A stretch of 64,000 bases of DNA from assembly GCF_954871325.1 (NCBI RefSeq), contig NC_088779.1, positions 30,750,729 to 30,814,728 on the forward strand, written 5' to 3'. Position 1 is the stretch's first letter; every line of letters begins with the position of its first letter. The position numbers and the translations under genes are program-made. The DNA comes from Gordionus sp. m RMFG-2023. Lineage: Eukaryota > Nematomorpha > Gordioida > Chordodea > Parachordodidae. The notes beneath the pieces are model-generated. The model saw only the letters and a list, made by a program, of their open reading frames with translations. It was not told the DNA's origin and searched no databases. This document shows positions 1-17,285 of the stretch, piece after piece.

Positions 1-29
1 TGATTTTATATGCTTTAACTATAAATAAG

Positions 30-3685
<3,656 letters not shown>

Positions 3686-3726
3686 CACCCCCCTATTCAA
3701 TAATTTAACGTTTTTTTAAAAAAAAA

Positions 3727-3732
3727 AATAAA
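3727..3732 (+). terminator. Polyadenylation signal AATAAA of the P5B gene
   Basis: A canonical AATAAA lies 41 bases after the TAA stop codon in an A-rich run. Position fits a very short 3' UTR. Inferred from sequence only. Confidence 0.5.
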
Positions 3733-6479
3733 ATTATTTGACACACTTACGACTTCATATATATCTTTTTTTTTTAAAAAAATTGTTAAAAAATACGCGA
3801 GTTACATCGTATTATGTAACTGTGACCCGGTGTATACGACCTGAGAAATTATTTTAATTGTATCGACATTATCGCTTTATTGACTTGGTTGGCTTATTGA
3901 TAATAAGCAAGTATTACGCTTTTTAATATATATATAGTTCGCCTTTATATTTTATATTATTATTATTATCACTCACGACATTCTTTCTTTTTCTTCTTCT
4001 TGCTACTTGCACAAATTATTATATACCTTATCATAATTAATGTTTATGAAATTTATACATTATTATTATATATATTTTCTTAAAAATGACCAAAAACGGT
4101 GATATCATAATATCTATATTTCTTATACGTTCACTTTTTCTTTTTTTTAATGTTTTAGTCCACAAATAAAGATTTAAAAAAGGGTGTGCCATTTGTTAAC
4201 TATTTAAATAATATAGGACTTCGAGATTAGTTATTAAAATGATTCAATTATTAGATACAGTAATTTATAAATTTTTGTAATCATACAGACAAGCTACTTA
4301 AAGTGCATTATCCTTTCTTTTTTATAATCACACAGACAAGCTACTTAAAGTGCATCCTATCCTTTCTAGAATTAAATGTAATTAGGACACACATCAATTT
4401 TAAAAAAATCAGTCTATCTAGTTTCTAATGAAGTTTTAATTCATTTGAAATTAATTCTTTTTTTTGACAAAATAATAACTAAAGAAAGATTAGATTTCAC
4501 TGCAAACTTTAATATCTGAAGATTTACGAGAAATAAATTTCTTTATGCAATTTCATCATAAATAATGAATTTTTTTCAAAAAAAAGATGATTACATTATT
4601 CAAGTCTAGTCAATGTAAATCTTTATAAAATTCTCAATAAGTAAATCTATACAGCTAATTAATACTATTTTGAAGTGCATCCTTTGCTATATTTTGGTAT
4701 TGTAATTTTTTACACTGTTAAGTTATTTTATCCTAATATTTGTCTTGGTATAAAAACAACATATCAATTTAGCATTATTTTATATTTAATATAGATTCAA
4801 ACATGTATACATGTAAAAACTAGTTAATTTTGCATGACATATTCCGATTAAGGAATAAATTTGAATTACCAACAAAACGATACAATGTTATATAAGGTAT
4901 AAAATTGTATCGTTTTTAAAAAAATTTTTATTCGGTTCCCGGTTTCGGATATTAAAAGTATGAAAATTTTATGCTATAAAAAAAAACTCTACCAGTATTA
5001 CAACACGCCATTTTATAACTCACATAATTAACCAACACAACTATAAAACTAAAATTAATAAATTTGCAACTTCAAATTTTATTCGTCAACTTAAAAAAAA
5101 TCATAATTATAAAATCTAGTTCCCTTTATACTTTTTTTGAGACAAAGAGATCACGTGTTTTACATGTGATTATAAAATCAGGTGACTACTTGTAAATTTG
5201 ATAAATATTAAACAAAATAATTTTTTTTAAATAAATAATAATATGCTAAAAAAGAATTTTCGGATATCGACTAAAGCTTAAATTATTTTTCTTCCTTCAC
5301 TCAGATATTTTATTTTCCACCGAACGTTTTTGATTTTTTTTTGTGTTTAATCCTTAAAAGTTCGTATTATTTCCTCATAGTTTGTATAATTCTTCTGTCG
5401 GACCCAAAATGTAAAAAAACTAGATTCGGTGCAGAGCTCTAGCAGGAAGATTCCAAGAAATCAAATATCTATTCTTCTGAGACTTAAAAAAGAATAAAAG
5501 TTTAAAAAATGACGGCTATCAAAAGGTCGTTTCTAAGTTTAATCTAAAAATCCGGAAGGAAGAATAGCATAATTATATAAACATGAAATGCTTATAATAC
5601 ATGTTTTCGAAATATGTGTCCCTATATTCAAAATTTTACACCCGATGTGCTAAAGTAAAGTCTTCACTCATAATATTTTTGAATAGTATTTGCATCTTAA
5701 AATACGCTAAAACCAGCCGACAACATATGGAATCCTGGTTAAGAAAAGAATAAATATAAGCGATTTTTTCAGGTCCGTGAAGTTGGCGGAACGAACATTT
5801 CATTCCGAAGATAAATTAGGATCAATTAGCGGGCTATACAGTAGTATAAGTTTCGGTAGTTGTCTTGCTTCAAAATTCCACACTTTCCTTATATTGCTTA
5901 TAACTTATTAACCTTTAATTCCTTTGGTGTCTGGTTTGCAGATCAATTAGGATCATTTAAGACTCTAAATATTAATGTTAACCATCAATCTCCTACATTT
6001 TTGAAATTAGAATAAAAACATGCCAAGAGGAGATCATAACAGAGGTTCTGAACCGAAGAACCAGCATATAGAAACTTTTGAAGAAGAATGCTAAGCTCGT
6101 AAATTTCTTGCCCCGGCCCCTAAAATAATTTTATACAAATGTCAAGTCCTGCCTGCTTCAATAATATTTTTTTTGTATGACGGAAATAGGACATAAGTTT
6201 TATTTAATTTTAAACTTTGAGAAATTTTTGCCCTATTGTATAAAATAATTTTTTCACAAGATATCTTGCCACCCGAAAAACCTTTATCCTAAAAAAACTG
6301 ACAGGGCCAGCTAAAAAATAGCTGAGGGTAGGCCAAAAAACCTGCTAGAAATTTCCACTGGGCCCTATTTTAGCTAAAATTTTAGAAATATAGGGGTCAG
6401 AATATAAATTTTCCGTAAATATATTTTTTTCTTTAGTAATTTTAGTAGATTTGCCATTAAATTATATTTTTTCTTCATC

Positions 6480-6523
<44 letters not shown>

Positions 6524-7549
6524 TCAATTGATCTGTTAATAAAACATATGTTCTTCTTAATTATTTGAAGGTTTATATTAACAGTAAACTTAGTTCATTT
6601 ATTTTAATCAATTTATCAGTTAAAATAAACATTACCTGCCATAAAATATTTCAAATTGTCCATAAAATTTATTCACTTACGATATATTTATAAATATATT
6701 AAAACAATAGTACACGCCACCTTGCGGATGAATTCTTATAATTCCAAATTTTTAAAAAATAATTCTTATGAATCCAAAATTTTAAAATAAAACCTAATTT
6801 TAATTTAAACAAATGAATATTAAAATAATTATGATTTCGGTTCTTAAAAACTGGTTTTAAAAATCTTTACAAATCTCCAGCGTTTTATTCGCTTCAATTT
6901 TATTTGTACTAGCGCTTTTTCCGCTTTGACAATACTTGGAAATTTCCCAACGATATACCGTTTCAACTTATTTGTATTAGAGCTTTTTTCGCTTTATCAA
7001 TATAAGTAAATCTCCGTTCTGGTGTTCAATCAACACGGCACCAATTTCTTAATTTTTAAATTTTATTTCCTTTTTCAATTTCTAATTTTCTTTATTGTAA
7101 TTAACAGGAAGAATGTAATTTTTTTAAAAAAAATATAATAATAATAATAATAATAATCTCTTCTTTTTCAGGGTTTTTATAACCCAACATAAAAATATAA
7201 AAAATTAATAATGACAAAATTATAATATTGATAAAAAATCAAATAATATTGATTAAAAAAAATTATTAAAAAAAACAAATAAATTTACCGATAGCTTGTT
7301 TATCACATTATCATCAATAACGCAATTAATATGTAGATGTTAATAATCTATATCAATTAAAGAAATCTTATATGTTATAGTATAAACTATAAAGACTGGT
7401 TATATAATGTTATAAGAGTGTATCTCTTTTTTTTGTCCCATTTTAATAAAGACACGTTCATATATTCATCAACTGTTTCTAAATACTAGTATTTTTATCC
7501 TTAGTTGTTAAATTGTGACGTTTTGAGTATCATCGTGATATAAATAATC
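3733..7549. other. Gene-poor AT-rich stretch
   Basis: No gene recognised. It contains two direct copies of a segment around ACAAGCTACTTAAAGTGCAT at about 4287 and 4333, with part of it again near 4673. A short (TTTC)n run lies at 6481-6525. The stretch 5390-6100 is less A/T-rich and has only very short frames, such as a 24-codon frame from 6020. Confidence 0.6.
6481..6525. repeat. (TTTC)n microsatellite, short
   Basis: Eleven TTTC units, same repeat and same strand orientation as the longer tracts in the window. Confidence 0.95.
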
Positions 7550-7748
7550 TAGCGTTGTTAAACGGCTCAGTATCAGCTGATTTCTAAAAATGGCTAACCC
7601 AATACTTCATCCAGAAAAATATTACCTAAGCCTGAAGATTTTGCTCATAGAAGGAACAAAGGTTTAGATATGTTTTATCGAAATCTTGAGACTTAAGCCA
7701 TATTTTTGTGGCTGAAATATTGAGTTAGCTGTTTTTAAAAATCAGCTA
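7550..7748. mobile_element. MITE family 1 copy (foldback, hAT-type ends)
   Basis: Starts TAGCGTTGTTAAACGGCTC, then a core with AAATATTACCTAAGCCTGAAG and the inverted ATATTGAGTTAGC arm. Non-autonomous and without coding capacity. The right terminal bases are not clear. Confidence 0.75.
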
Positions 7749-8150
7749 ATAAACAAATTATATGAAATTTAACACAATAACATAATTTAAGGTTTCCTTT
7801 ATTCATAACTATACATTAATAAATTATACATTAAAAACATAATAAAATTATAAAATTAAATTTATAAATTTAAAAGTGACAAAAAACTGAAAAAAAAAAT
7901 TTGGAAAGTTTATATATCTTTTTTTTTAAACTTCATTTGCATAGTCTGAAATTTATATAATATCGTAATAATTTGAATACTTATTTTTTAGTTTTTGATT
8001 TGTAGATTATAATTACAAGTTGAATTAATAAATAAAAAGTATTATTTACAGCTCATATTTTAAGAAATAATTTTTAAAATTAATTCATCAAACTTGGTTT
8101 CTAAACATTCTTAAATTATTTTTTTTTTACGCAACCTCCCACATTACCAA

Positions 8151-8560
8151 TTGATATATTTTATGAATCCAACTCGCCTTTTAAAATTTTCTTTATTTTA
8201 CTTTGAGTTCAGCTTCATGATACTAAAATTTACTGGCTTACAACCTCCCTTTTCAAATTCACAGAGTAATCATTTATATAAAAATAATATAATAACAAAA
8301 TCCAAAATGGTTGACATTCCTTATAAATATATTGTTATTTTTAATTTAAATTAATTTCCATATTGAAACAGCTGCAGCACGCCTGCCCATCATACGCCAA
8401 TTGTCCATCTCCTCATAGTATCTATGAAGTTGAAATGTATCGATGTTCAGACCCATCCCGTTATCGTATTTTTGACATTGTCCATTTCTTTTATTATTCA
8501 ACAAATCGTCCCTTTGGATTGTATGGTATTTATTTATCGAATCGTACAAGTTGAAATTTA
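8151..8560. other. Unassigned island of higher G+C, 8346-8554
   Basis: Between about 8346 and 8554 base composition is clearly less A/T-rich than around it, and both strands are open: plus 63 codons from 8363, minus 67 codons from 8549. The minus reading has a fairly complex composition (QCQKYDNGMGLNIDTF). I recognise neither. It may be a gene fragment or an old repeat. The upstream plus frame 8151-8354 looks like chance. Confidence 0.25.
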
Positions 8561-10766
8561 CTAAATTAAATAATATTTTAAATATAATTAGATTAAAAGA
8601 TTTAAACCAACTATTATTAGATTAACGAGATGCAATTATTAAATTTAATAAATCTTTCGTGTTATTAAATTTAAGGGGAACTGGGGGTAAGTTTGGAACA
8701 CACTTTTTTTTTTTTATTAGAGTCTAAATAAACTGGTGGCATATTTGGGACATACAATTTTTTTTTTTCAAAATAATTTTCATTAAAATCTGAGATGGAT
8801 AAAAATAGAAATTGTTAACATGTAAATTAGAGTCTAAAAGTTCCATGCAATTTAAATTAATCTGGATAAATTACAAATTCTTCTAAGCATACGCTATCTA
8901 AAATAACAAAATTTTTTTTTCTATTTGAAAGATGGTACATCATTTAGAGGTAGGCTATTTCAGCACATCTTATCACCTAAGAAGTAAACGAAGTTTTAAA
9001 ATTTCTTTTAAATATACTGAACTAAATTAGTGTGTAGAAGGTCTGAAATGAGCTTGTTCATAGCCAACAAGCCTCGCTCGTCCAATCGTTTTTAAAAGAC
9101 TTTACCCTATTTTTGGTCTAAATTTTTTTTTACCTACCCGCTATTATTTATAAAAGAAAATTTTAACACACACAGCTGAAATATAAAATTTAAATAAGCT
9201 CATTCTACCAATTTTTTTAAGCATCCAATAAAAAAAAAGAAGAAAGATTTAGTTTCAGGGCTAATGTTTTATAATTTAAATCGCCATATTAAGCATAAAT
9301 AAAATATTTAATTTAAAATTACGGATAAGGAATTTATTTGATCTGACAAAATATTTATGTAATAATAAAAAATTAACAATTATCGATATTTAAAAAAAAA
9401 ACCTTCTAGCTATGCTAATTCCTCGTTCAGAGAAACAATATTTTTCTAGCTAATCTTAATAGCTGTGATAAATTTTCATCTTGACGTCTCCATCAAAGTG
9501 GGATATCTGATTGAAGTGCGACCTCTACACAAGAGATATTTAAATAAAAAGTGGATAAAATGATTTTTATAAATTGTAAACTTAAACTAAACTGAGTAGC
9601 TTAAAATCTTGCAATATTATATGAAAAACTCATTACTTTAAGATTCAAATATTTTGTTATGTTATTAGGTAATGCCCTCCCCTCTGTAACAGCCACATCT
9701 TCCCATTGTTGTTTAATTTTGACGTGGACACTGCTACCTATCTCAAACATTGTATTTATGATTTAATAATCTTTATTTCAATCTTTGCTTATGAACGGGT
9801 AAAATCAGATTTTCATGTTATATTCCTGCAAACAAATCAAATCCACATGTTTTCGATATATATATTTTTTTAACCTAATTATTTTCTTCCTAAGATAACA
9901 TATTCAGTTATCGCTACTTTGGTATCAAATGTTGAAATTTCAGGGAATAACAAAGTTGTAAATTTTTCAACTCGTCCGCCTGCTCACCCTTAGTTTAAAT
10001 GTTTTATTTTTCATTTGCTACTTAGATGGGCGGGCATAGGTGGGCTAAAAAAGCTTCCCAATACAGACCTCTAGTTTATATCACAAGTGTTCACCAGATC
10101 ACCATTAGAAACATTTTTAATAACTTTATTATATCTTTATATTTTTTTCAATCTTTTATTTTAATATATTCCTAGAGACTAAGCAAATATTTTTTCAACT
10201 ATGATTTTAATGGACTAATTTAATTAAAATAAAATATGCATCAATTAATAGGAATAAAGTTCATAGGGTCAACTATCTATATTCCATGTTAGTTTTGTAA
10301 AAAAATAATATATCTCAGATATTCTCAAGCCAATGATATACAACACAATTAGCTTATATTAGATTCACTCATCCACCATAATAACTGCTCATATTATAAA
10401 TGAGATGGTTAATTTTTGAAGAATAAAAACACAAAAATATACTTAATAATCCAGGAAAGTTAGTAGGTCTTTTAAATTTAAGGTATCAATTTTTTTTCAC
10501 ATTAGTTCAAAGATAGATGGGAGATAAAAATAAACCTAAATATTGGATCAGTGAATTGATTCTGTAACAATATTGACTGGATTGGTAAAAAATTTGTGAA
10601 TTGGCACAATTAAAATATACTATATTATTATAATTCATTTAGTCACTGCAGCATTAAAGAACTGTCGGTAATATTGAAGAATAAAGATTATCAAGTAGCA
10701 TCACCTTATTTTGAGCTATCTGGTAATTGAAATATCAGGAAAAAAACAAAGACTGCTTACAAAAAT
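8561..10766. other. Gene-poor AT-rich stretch with dispersed repeats
   Basis: No gene recognised. The stretch 9340-9540 is related in direct orientation to 17770-18070; both contain AAGGAATTTATTTGATC and TCCTCGTTCAGA. A G/C-rich patch at 9960-10060 has inverted CCGCC...CACCC and GGGCGGGC segments and resembles the repeat near the peptide genes. Confidence 0.5.
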
Positions 10767-10996
10767 TAAATTATCTTTTAACATATAAATTTAATAAAAC
10801 TTAAACATTTTTTTAAAAATATTTATGTATGTGATAGTTTTATAGTTAATATATACATATTTTTTTAATAAGAGAATTTAATAAATTATCTTTTAACATA
10901 TAAATTTAATAAAACTTAGACATTTTTTTAAAAATATTAATGTATGATAGTTTTATAGTTAATAAATACATATTTTTTTAATAAGAAAATTTAATT
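10767..10996. repeat. Tandem duplication (two copies of about 115 bp) at the GINS3 3' end
   Basis: The segment 10767-10880 is repeated at 10882-10996 with few differences; both contain TTATCTTTTAACATATAAAT and ATTTTTTTAATAAG. The copy nearer the gene includes the GINS3 stop codon and its last few codons, so the duplication began at the coding end and spread into the 3' flank. Confidence 0.85.
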
Positions 10997-11791
10997 TTTT
11001 TATTATGCGACATTGGCGTAATAAGTTTATAATTAGAATCTCCCTTTAACCATTGAGAATGAGCTAAAGAATTGTTATATCCCATCTGATAAAGATATTC
11101 TTCAAAATTATCTAATTTCTGCAGAAATGGGTCATTTAAAGAACTGTTCACAACAGTTACATTGCTATTATAATCCCCATTTTTATTGTCATTACCACTA
11201 TTTATGCTTAAATCTTTATCATATGTGTCTGATGCTCCAAAGCTCTGTGAAAACAAGATAATTTTGTTAAATCGGACTATAAATGCCTAAACAAAAGAAT
11301 TTGTTGATAGAAATAAATTAAAACATTACTTTTAAAATTGATTCACACATAGAGTTAAGATGATCAGCAGATTTAAAGATATCAATAAACAGTATTTTTT
11401 TTGCTATTAAGTAAAAATAGGGTCCAAGGGAATTTAAATTTATTGTTAAGGAATCAGCTTCTAATAAAAGTCTTGTAGAATTCCTATATAATAAATAATA
11501 ATAAATGAGTAAATATTATTTGTAACGTATATGCTTTAGGTAATCCCATTTCTATTATTTTGCTTTTATTATCATTTAATATTAAGGATAACCATATAGG
11601 TATGTCTATATATGATCCTACAGCAATATCTTGGGTATCTCCTGTTCCAGCTAAGATTAGATCAAAATAAAATGGTAATATAAATTATTACTAATAGGTT
11701 TAATGGAATAATTAAGCTTGCACTTAGTTTTTTCTTGTGTAGCAATTATGGAATCAATATTAAAATAGTCATTATTAACAGAAAAATGCAT
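10978..11791 (-). CDS. GINS3: GINS complex subunit 3 (PSF3)
   Basis: Four exons on the minus strand: 11791-11692, 11650-11527, 11483-11330 and 11244-10978, together 214 codons plus stop, close to the usual animal length of about 216. Introns are 41, 43 and 85 bp and all boundaries are GT-AG with compatible phases. The fit to GINS3 is residue-level: NDYFNIDSI near the start (human ENFLSLDDI), GSYIDIPIWL (human GSKLELPLWL), GLPKAY (human ELPKIY), LEAD followed by LGPYFY (human SAD, MGPHFY), and a C-terminal LDNFEEYLYQMG then KKIKF (human LDEMERGLFQTG, KKRKF). GINS3 is part of the GINS tetramer that joins Cdc45 and MCM2-7 in the CMG replicative helicase. The Asn/Asp-rich stretch after SFGASDTYD is a local insertion. 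The donor of the second intron, GTTACA, is non-ideal but the frame and homology fix it. Confidence 0.92.
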
Positions 11792-12742
11792 GCTTGTAAA
11801 AAATTTGAATTTTTGAGCCTAACTATTTAAAAGTTAGACCTTAAATTTTTTTTCTACAATGTAACTAGTCGTCACTAACCTTTACAATCTCAAGAGGCTC
11901 AAAAAATTTTACTTTTTTTTAGCTAACATCACCCAAAATATTTTTTCTTTTTTTTAAAAACTAACATTACCAAAATTACATTTGGTATTAAAAAAAATAA
12001 AAATTTTGAGGGGGTTCTGAACCATCTTATGTACTTGCTATTGTACATTGTTTCTTATTATACTTTTTAAATATAGCGAAAATAAGTTATATTTTTAATT
12101 AATTATATAACCTTCTTCAAAGAACTCAATTTACCATATTCGTATAATCACTGATAAACCCAGGCAGCGTGTACATGGCAGAAAATTTGATGGAGGCAAA
12201 CCCCTCCAAAATCTACCCATAACCTAAAAAAAATCCCGCGGTCTTCGGCCGCGAAATTTACAGACCTACGATGTTATAGTGATTTTATTTAAAAAATCTT
12301 ATAATAAGCCACCATTTATAACCTTACAACACAATTCTATTTACAATCTTTCAAGCCTGTTTAGGGAAAAATTTTTTTTTAAATTTGTAGGTGATAATCA
12401 ACTTATATTTAAATGGAATCTTTTCATAATTTGGTTGATATTCACTTTATTTTCATAAATATATATATAAGTGAATTAAATGAGATAACATATTAATATT
12501 TCTATAAAAAAGATCTAAAATATTGTAAAAAATATAAGACGAATAAATTTAAAGAGGTATATTTAGTTTGATTCCACATATCTATATTACCTTTTAATTA
12601 ATTAAAAACATGTATTGTAAATAGAGCTATTATATAAAATATTAGAATAAAATGAATTTTAGTATATTTTGCATTGAAATTATAAAATTTTAAATTAAAT
12701 TTACATATTTTAAAAGTGTATATATTCGCAAAGATACATTAC
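11792..12742. other. Intergenic region between GINS3 and the hAT gene
   Basis: No gene seen. An inverted pair (AATTTTTGAGCC at about 11807 and GGCTCAAAAAATTT at about 11894) lies just upstream of the GINS3 start. A G/C-rich hairpin CGCGG-TCTTCGG-CCGCG lies at 12237-12253. The rest is AT-rich. Confidence 0.5.
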
Positions 12743-15700
12743 TTATTTTATTAATAATCTGGATAACCTTATAGATGTTAATAGAAATAATGTTATAATA
12801 TCATCAATTGTAAATTTTTCAAAAACATCAATTTCGCTGGTTAACATTAAATTTTCTAAAATGGGTCCGAAATTTTATTCCGCATTCGAGTTTTGTTAAT
12901 TTTTAATTTACTCATGGCTCTTTCGGCTGAACAGGAAGTTGTAGGAAGGGTAAATAAATATTTATATAATAAATTTAAATTAGAATAAGAATTTTATTGA
13001 TTTAAAAGTCGGTATAATAATATAAAAGAATATTTTATCTATTTTTTTATTTTGGTCATGATTTCGCTGTTGATATTTTTTTTGGTAGTTTGATCGTTTG
13101 CAATACCTTTAATTATATACAATTACAAATATCAATAAATTACTTTCATCAATATATAACGCTTCATTCTTTTTAACTTTCAATAGATCTTCGCAAAAAA
13201 TGATTGATTGAGACTCCAAATATAAAGAGCGAAAATCATTATATTCTTCAACAATGTTTTGGACATCCAATTGATAAGTATGCCAAATTTCGGATATTTG
13301 CCATCCTTCTATTTTTTCATTATCTATAATTCCAGCGGGAGTAAAAATGGATATTTGTGATAAAAAATTTAAATAATCATAATTAAATCGAAAATTTAGG
13401 TAGTTAATTATTGTATTTACCACAAGGAAAAATATTTCCGTTCTATATCTATAACAATAAATATTTACAATTTTTTAATTCATTCAACTTTTTTTATTGT
13501 TCAACATAATTATTGAATTCTGTTTGATCCAATTTGAATATTGATTTCATATTATACAAATCAGTTATTACATTATTCTTTTTCAAAAAACTATTAGATA
13601 AAGAATGTAATTTTAAAAATATATTGTCTCCATTAGCTATATTTTAAAATTATTTATAGAAATAGTAACTAATATTAACCTTTTAGTCATTGTAATTTAT
13701 TTTTTGTATGTTGTATTAATTTGGTTACCAAAGCCAAATCATCACCAACTGCCTGCATTTCAATACAAGCCTCATGTGTACATTTCAATATTTCTTTCAA
13801 AATAAAAAGACTTAATATAAAATTTTCATCTTTAATTCTTGATAATAACCCATCGGCAATGGAAGAGGTGCTTGGGTCATTAGAATCTTTTAATTCAACT
13901 AATGATGCTAAAATATGTTCATAAACATCTAAAAAGATTTTTACAGATTTGTAGGATGATGACCAATTTCTGAAAATATATAAGTTTCATTAAAAATATT
14001 TTATTTACCTTGTGTTTTTAATTCTTTTAAGAGATTTCTTGGACTTTCTCATTTGATATTTAACAAACACACCTTGACGTCTAACTCCATTCATAAAATT
14101 ATATAACTCATCTAATATTCCCATTGCCTTTTTCATTTCAATTTTGCATCCACAAATATGAGCAACTACTAAATTTAGCCGATGTGCATGGCACCAAATA
14201 TAGATGGCTTTTGAGCCTCTTTCAATATTAAAGCCTGCATTCCTTTGTATACTCCTCTCATATTCCCTGCATCATCCATACTTTGTCCAACCAAATAATC
14301 AAGAGGAAGACCAAGATCATTAAACTTAGAAAAAACATGTTTCTTTATATTTTTCCTACTGGTTTCTGATGTAGTAAAAACATGTATGATCCTTTCTACA
14401 GAATGTGGTTGCAGATCATCTTCAATATACCGTACAAGCAAAGCTATGCATTCTTTTTTAGACACATCATATGTTCCATCTAATATGATGCTATAGGCAC
14501 GATTCTCTATAATTTTTTGAACAATGCTCTTTGTTATTTTTATCTTAATAATTTCAGTTATTTTTTTCACGTGGCCATATGACAATAAACTTATATAAGG
14601 TCTCGAAATTTTATCTGATTTTTTTTCTCCACAATTTTTCATTGTTATCCATGTATGCACGTAAAGTTGGAACCGTTTTTGCCATTAATTTTATGAGACA
14701 CATAAAATTACCTTCATTCGAATTAGAACCCCAAAAGGCTATATTACATTTTATAAGGTACATAATGGCATCGATAATATTATGAACTATATTACGATTT
14801 TCCATAATTATATCAAGCTTATTTGATAGCAAATGATCTTGAATGCGTTTATTTGCACGCCAAGTCATGTTTGCATATTCACAATCTTTATGAAGAGAAA
14901 ATGCTTCGTGTCTCTCTAAGTCACGCTTTATGTTTTCCCAATTATTTACCCCTAAATGAGTCCAAAAAGTATTGGACTTAGGGCCACCAAACATAATACA
15001 ATATAGACAAAAGACTTTGTCTAAAGTGCTATAAGATAGAAAATTTCTGGGGTTGAGGGAATCATCTATATTAACCTTTCTATAATAGGTTATATTCATG
15101 CCTATGTTTAAAAAGTAAAAAAAATAAAAGGTATAGAAATAATGGATGGGTAAAAATTAATGAAAATTAAATATTATTTAAAACCTCTTGAGAGTAACAG
15201 GATATTAAAATTTATTTGTACATGGCTGACAAGGGCCTACAGCAATTATGAAATTAATCAAAATATTTGTCATCCTAAATAATTTGAAATGAAATGGGTC
15301 ATTTGGTTCCTTCTTTTTGTATAGCCGAATAAGACTTGGACTTTGAATATCATCATAATTTATTCCCTTCAAAAGTTATTATATAAATTTTATTTTAATA
15401 AAATACCTCATGCAAAGTAAGCGCCTCACTAGAACTGGGGATTGGATGAGGAGAATATACAATTTGTGAATCTTCAATAACTGAGATTTTCTATAAATAA
15501 AGAGAGTTTAATTTCTTTCCTTATGAAAAACTATATTTTTATTAAAATTTTAGCCAAATGGTAATTTTTTCTTAACAACATTATAATTAAGTTTTTAATA
15601 AATGTTGGAAATATTTGAATAATCTCATAATCATAATTTATTTCCTTCAAAATTTATCATATAATTCGTATTTAAATTACCTCATCATGCAAAGTAAGCG

Positions 15701-16587
15701 CTTCACTGGAACTGGGGATTGGATGAGGAGATAATACAATTTGTGAATCTTCAATAACTGAGATTTTCTATAAATAAAGAGGAGTTTAATTTCTTTTCTT
15801 ATGAAAAACTATATTTTTAATAAAATTTTAGCCAAATGGTAGTTTTTTTCTTGACTACATTATAATTAAGTTTTTAATAAATGTTTTAATTCCACAAGAA
15901 TACATGATTGAGAAAACAGGCATTAAAAATATTATGAAGTCCAACATATTATCAGGTTACAATGGCAAGATTTTAAATTTAAAAATTCCTAGAAATTAAC
16001 ATTATCTTATTTTATTATTTTACTACATTATATTAACTTAATAAGTTTTTTTAATACTTTGGTTTTAAATTTTTATTATTAACCTATTAAACATATTGTT
16101 AAATTGAACTTTATAAAGTATATATAGATATTAAAATAGTGTAATAAACAGTTAAAAAAAAATAATAAAATGTATAATTTATTTTCTCTATACTCTGACT
16201 ATTTTAATATTAATATTATTCTGGTAAAATTTTAAATAAAAATCAGTTTCTATTAATTCACAAATTTTAGGTATATTTTCAATAATATTTATTGTCTTTA
16301 GTTACAATAATAAAAAAAAATATTACTTTTTGGAAGTAAGATGTTATTGTCTTTTTTTGCAACTGGGTCTCAACTCCATTTGTGATATTATATGGAATAT
16401 CACAATTTAAGGATACCCAATTATTATTATCTCTTTTGATGGCTACCTTTGTAAATTTCATATCAGTTGGCTTGACATGAGGATGTTTATCTTTATAATG
16501 TTCATGTATCTTGTCACTTCTTATTTTAGAAGTTTTACAGTTAAGGTAATTACACTTTACCTTAAATAAGGTTCTGTTACTTGGCAT
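12743..16587 (-). pseudogene. hAT-superfamily transposase gene with zinc-finger N-terminus, degenerate
   Basis: Minus strand. The first exon 16587-16327 has a C2H2-like finger (CNYLNC then HEHYKDKH) and ends KKTITSYFQK. Further on come a segment with VGPCQPC (about 15240), the TTF-type region LDKVFCLYCIMFG with RHEAFSLHKDCEY, then SIILDGTYDVS, SMDDAGNMRGVYKGMQ and CHAHRLNLVV (catalytic-domain signatures), NWSSSYKSV after a short intron, and the C-terminal dimerisation motif SCSAERAMSKLKINKTRMR near 12900. This order is typical of hAT/ZMYM-like (DUF4371) transposases. The frame shifts near 14640, near 14190 and near 12860, so this copy is probably dead. Terminal inverted repeats were not found. 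Confidence 0.8.
15407..15767 (-). repeat. Tandemly duplicated exon inside the hAT gene
   Basis: Two nearly identical exons, 15767-15681 (87 nt) and 15490-15407 (84 nt), each flanked by TATAG acceptor and GT donor and each in phase 0. Both read K-I-S-V-I-E-D-S-Q-I-V and then a Pro/Ser-rich end. The flanking intron sequence is duplicated too, so the event copied a segment of about 270 bp. Confidence 0.75.
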
Positions 16588-17285
16588 CTAGAAAGAAATA
16601 ATTATTATAATATAATTTTTTACATATTATGTTTTTTATTATTCTTTGCTTGCTGATATATGTTTTTAAGCATGATTCAAAAAATTACTTAAAATTTATC
16701 CTGCTAAAATCTAGAAATTTATTAAAAAACATAATATAAATATATTAACCTCTAAGAAAAGTACCAAATAGGAAATGTGTAAATATTAACTTGTATAAAA
16801 TGTAAAATGAAAATGGCTTGACAAAGAAAGTTTATATTATCTTATTAATTGACAAATATCATTTACTTTGAATGTAACCTTTGGATACAGAAAATCAACG
16901 ATAACCAAAGCAACCTAACCTAACTTTTTTTAAAAATATTTTATTTTTTTGTATATATTATACTAACTTTTATATTGTTAAATTATTATTACTTGTTTTG
17001 ATTCGATTTGATTAAATACTAATTATATTTATGAATATAAATTGCATAATTAATGAGACAAATTCTGCAATACTTTTTAATAATATTTTTTTATTTTTAA
17101 GCTATAAATACCTTTTTTTTTAAACATTTTAATGATTGCAAAGTTCGTATTTTACACTATAATATGAGTAAATGTTTTCTATCTATTAGGATTTTTATTT
17201 TCGATTATTTTAACATTGAATGTGAGTAATGATTACCCCTATATCGACAACTTCCCTAAAATTTTAATATTCGCGCCAAAAAAAT

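Noticed and set aside
6020-6094. 24-codon frame MPRGDHNRGSE
   Set aside because: Too short, no relative, no splice context and no repeat of the frame elsewhere.
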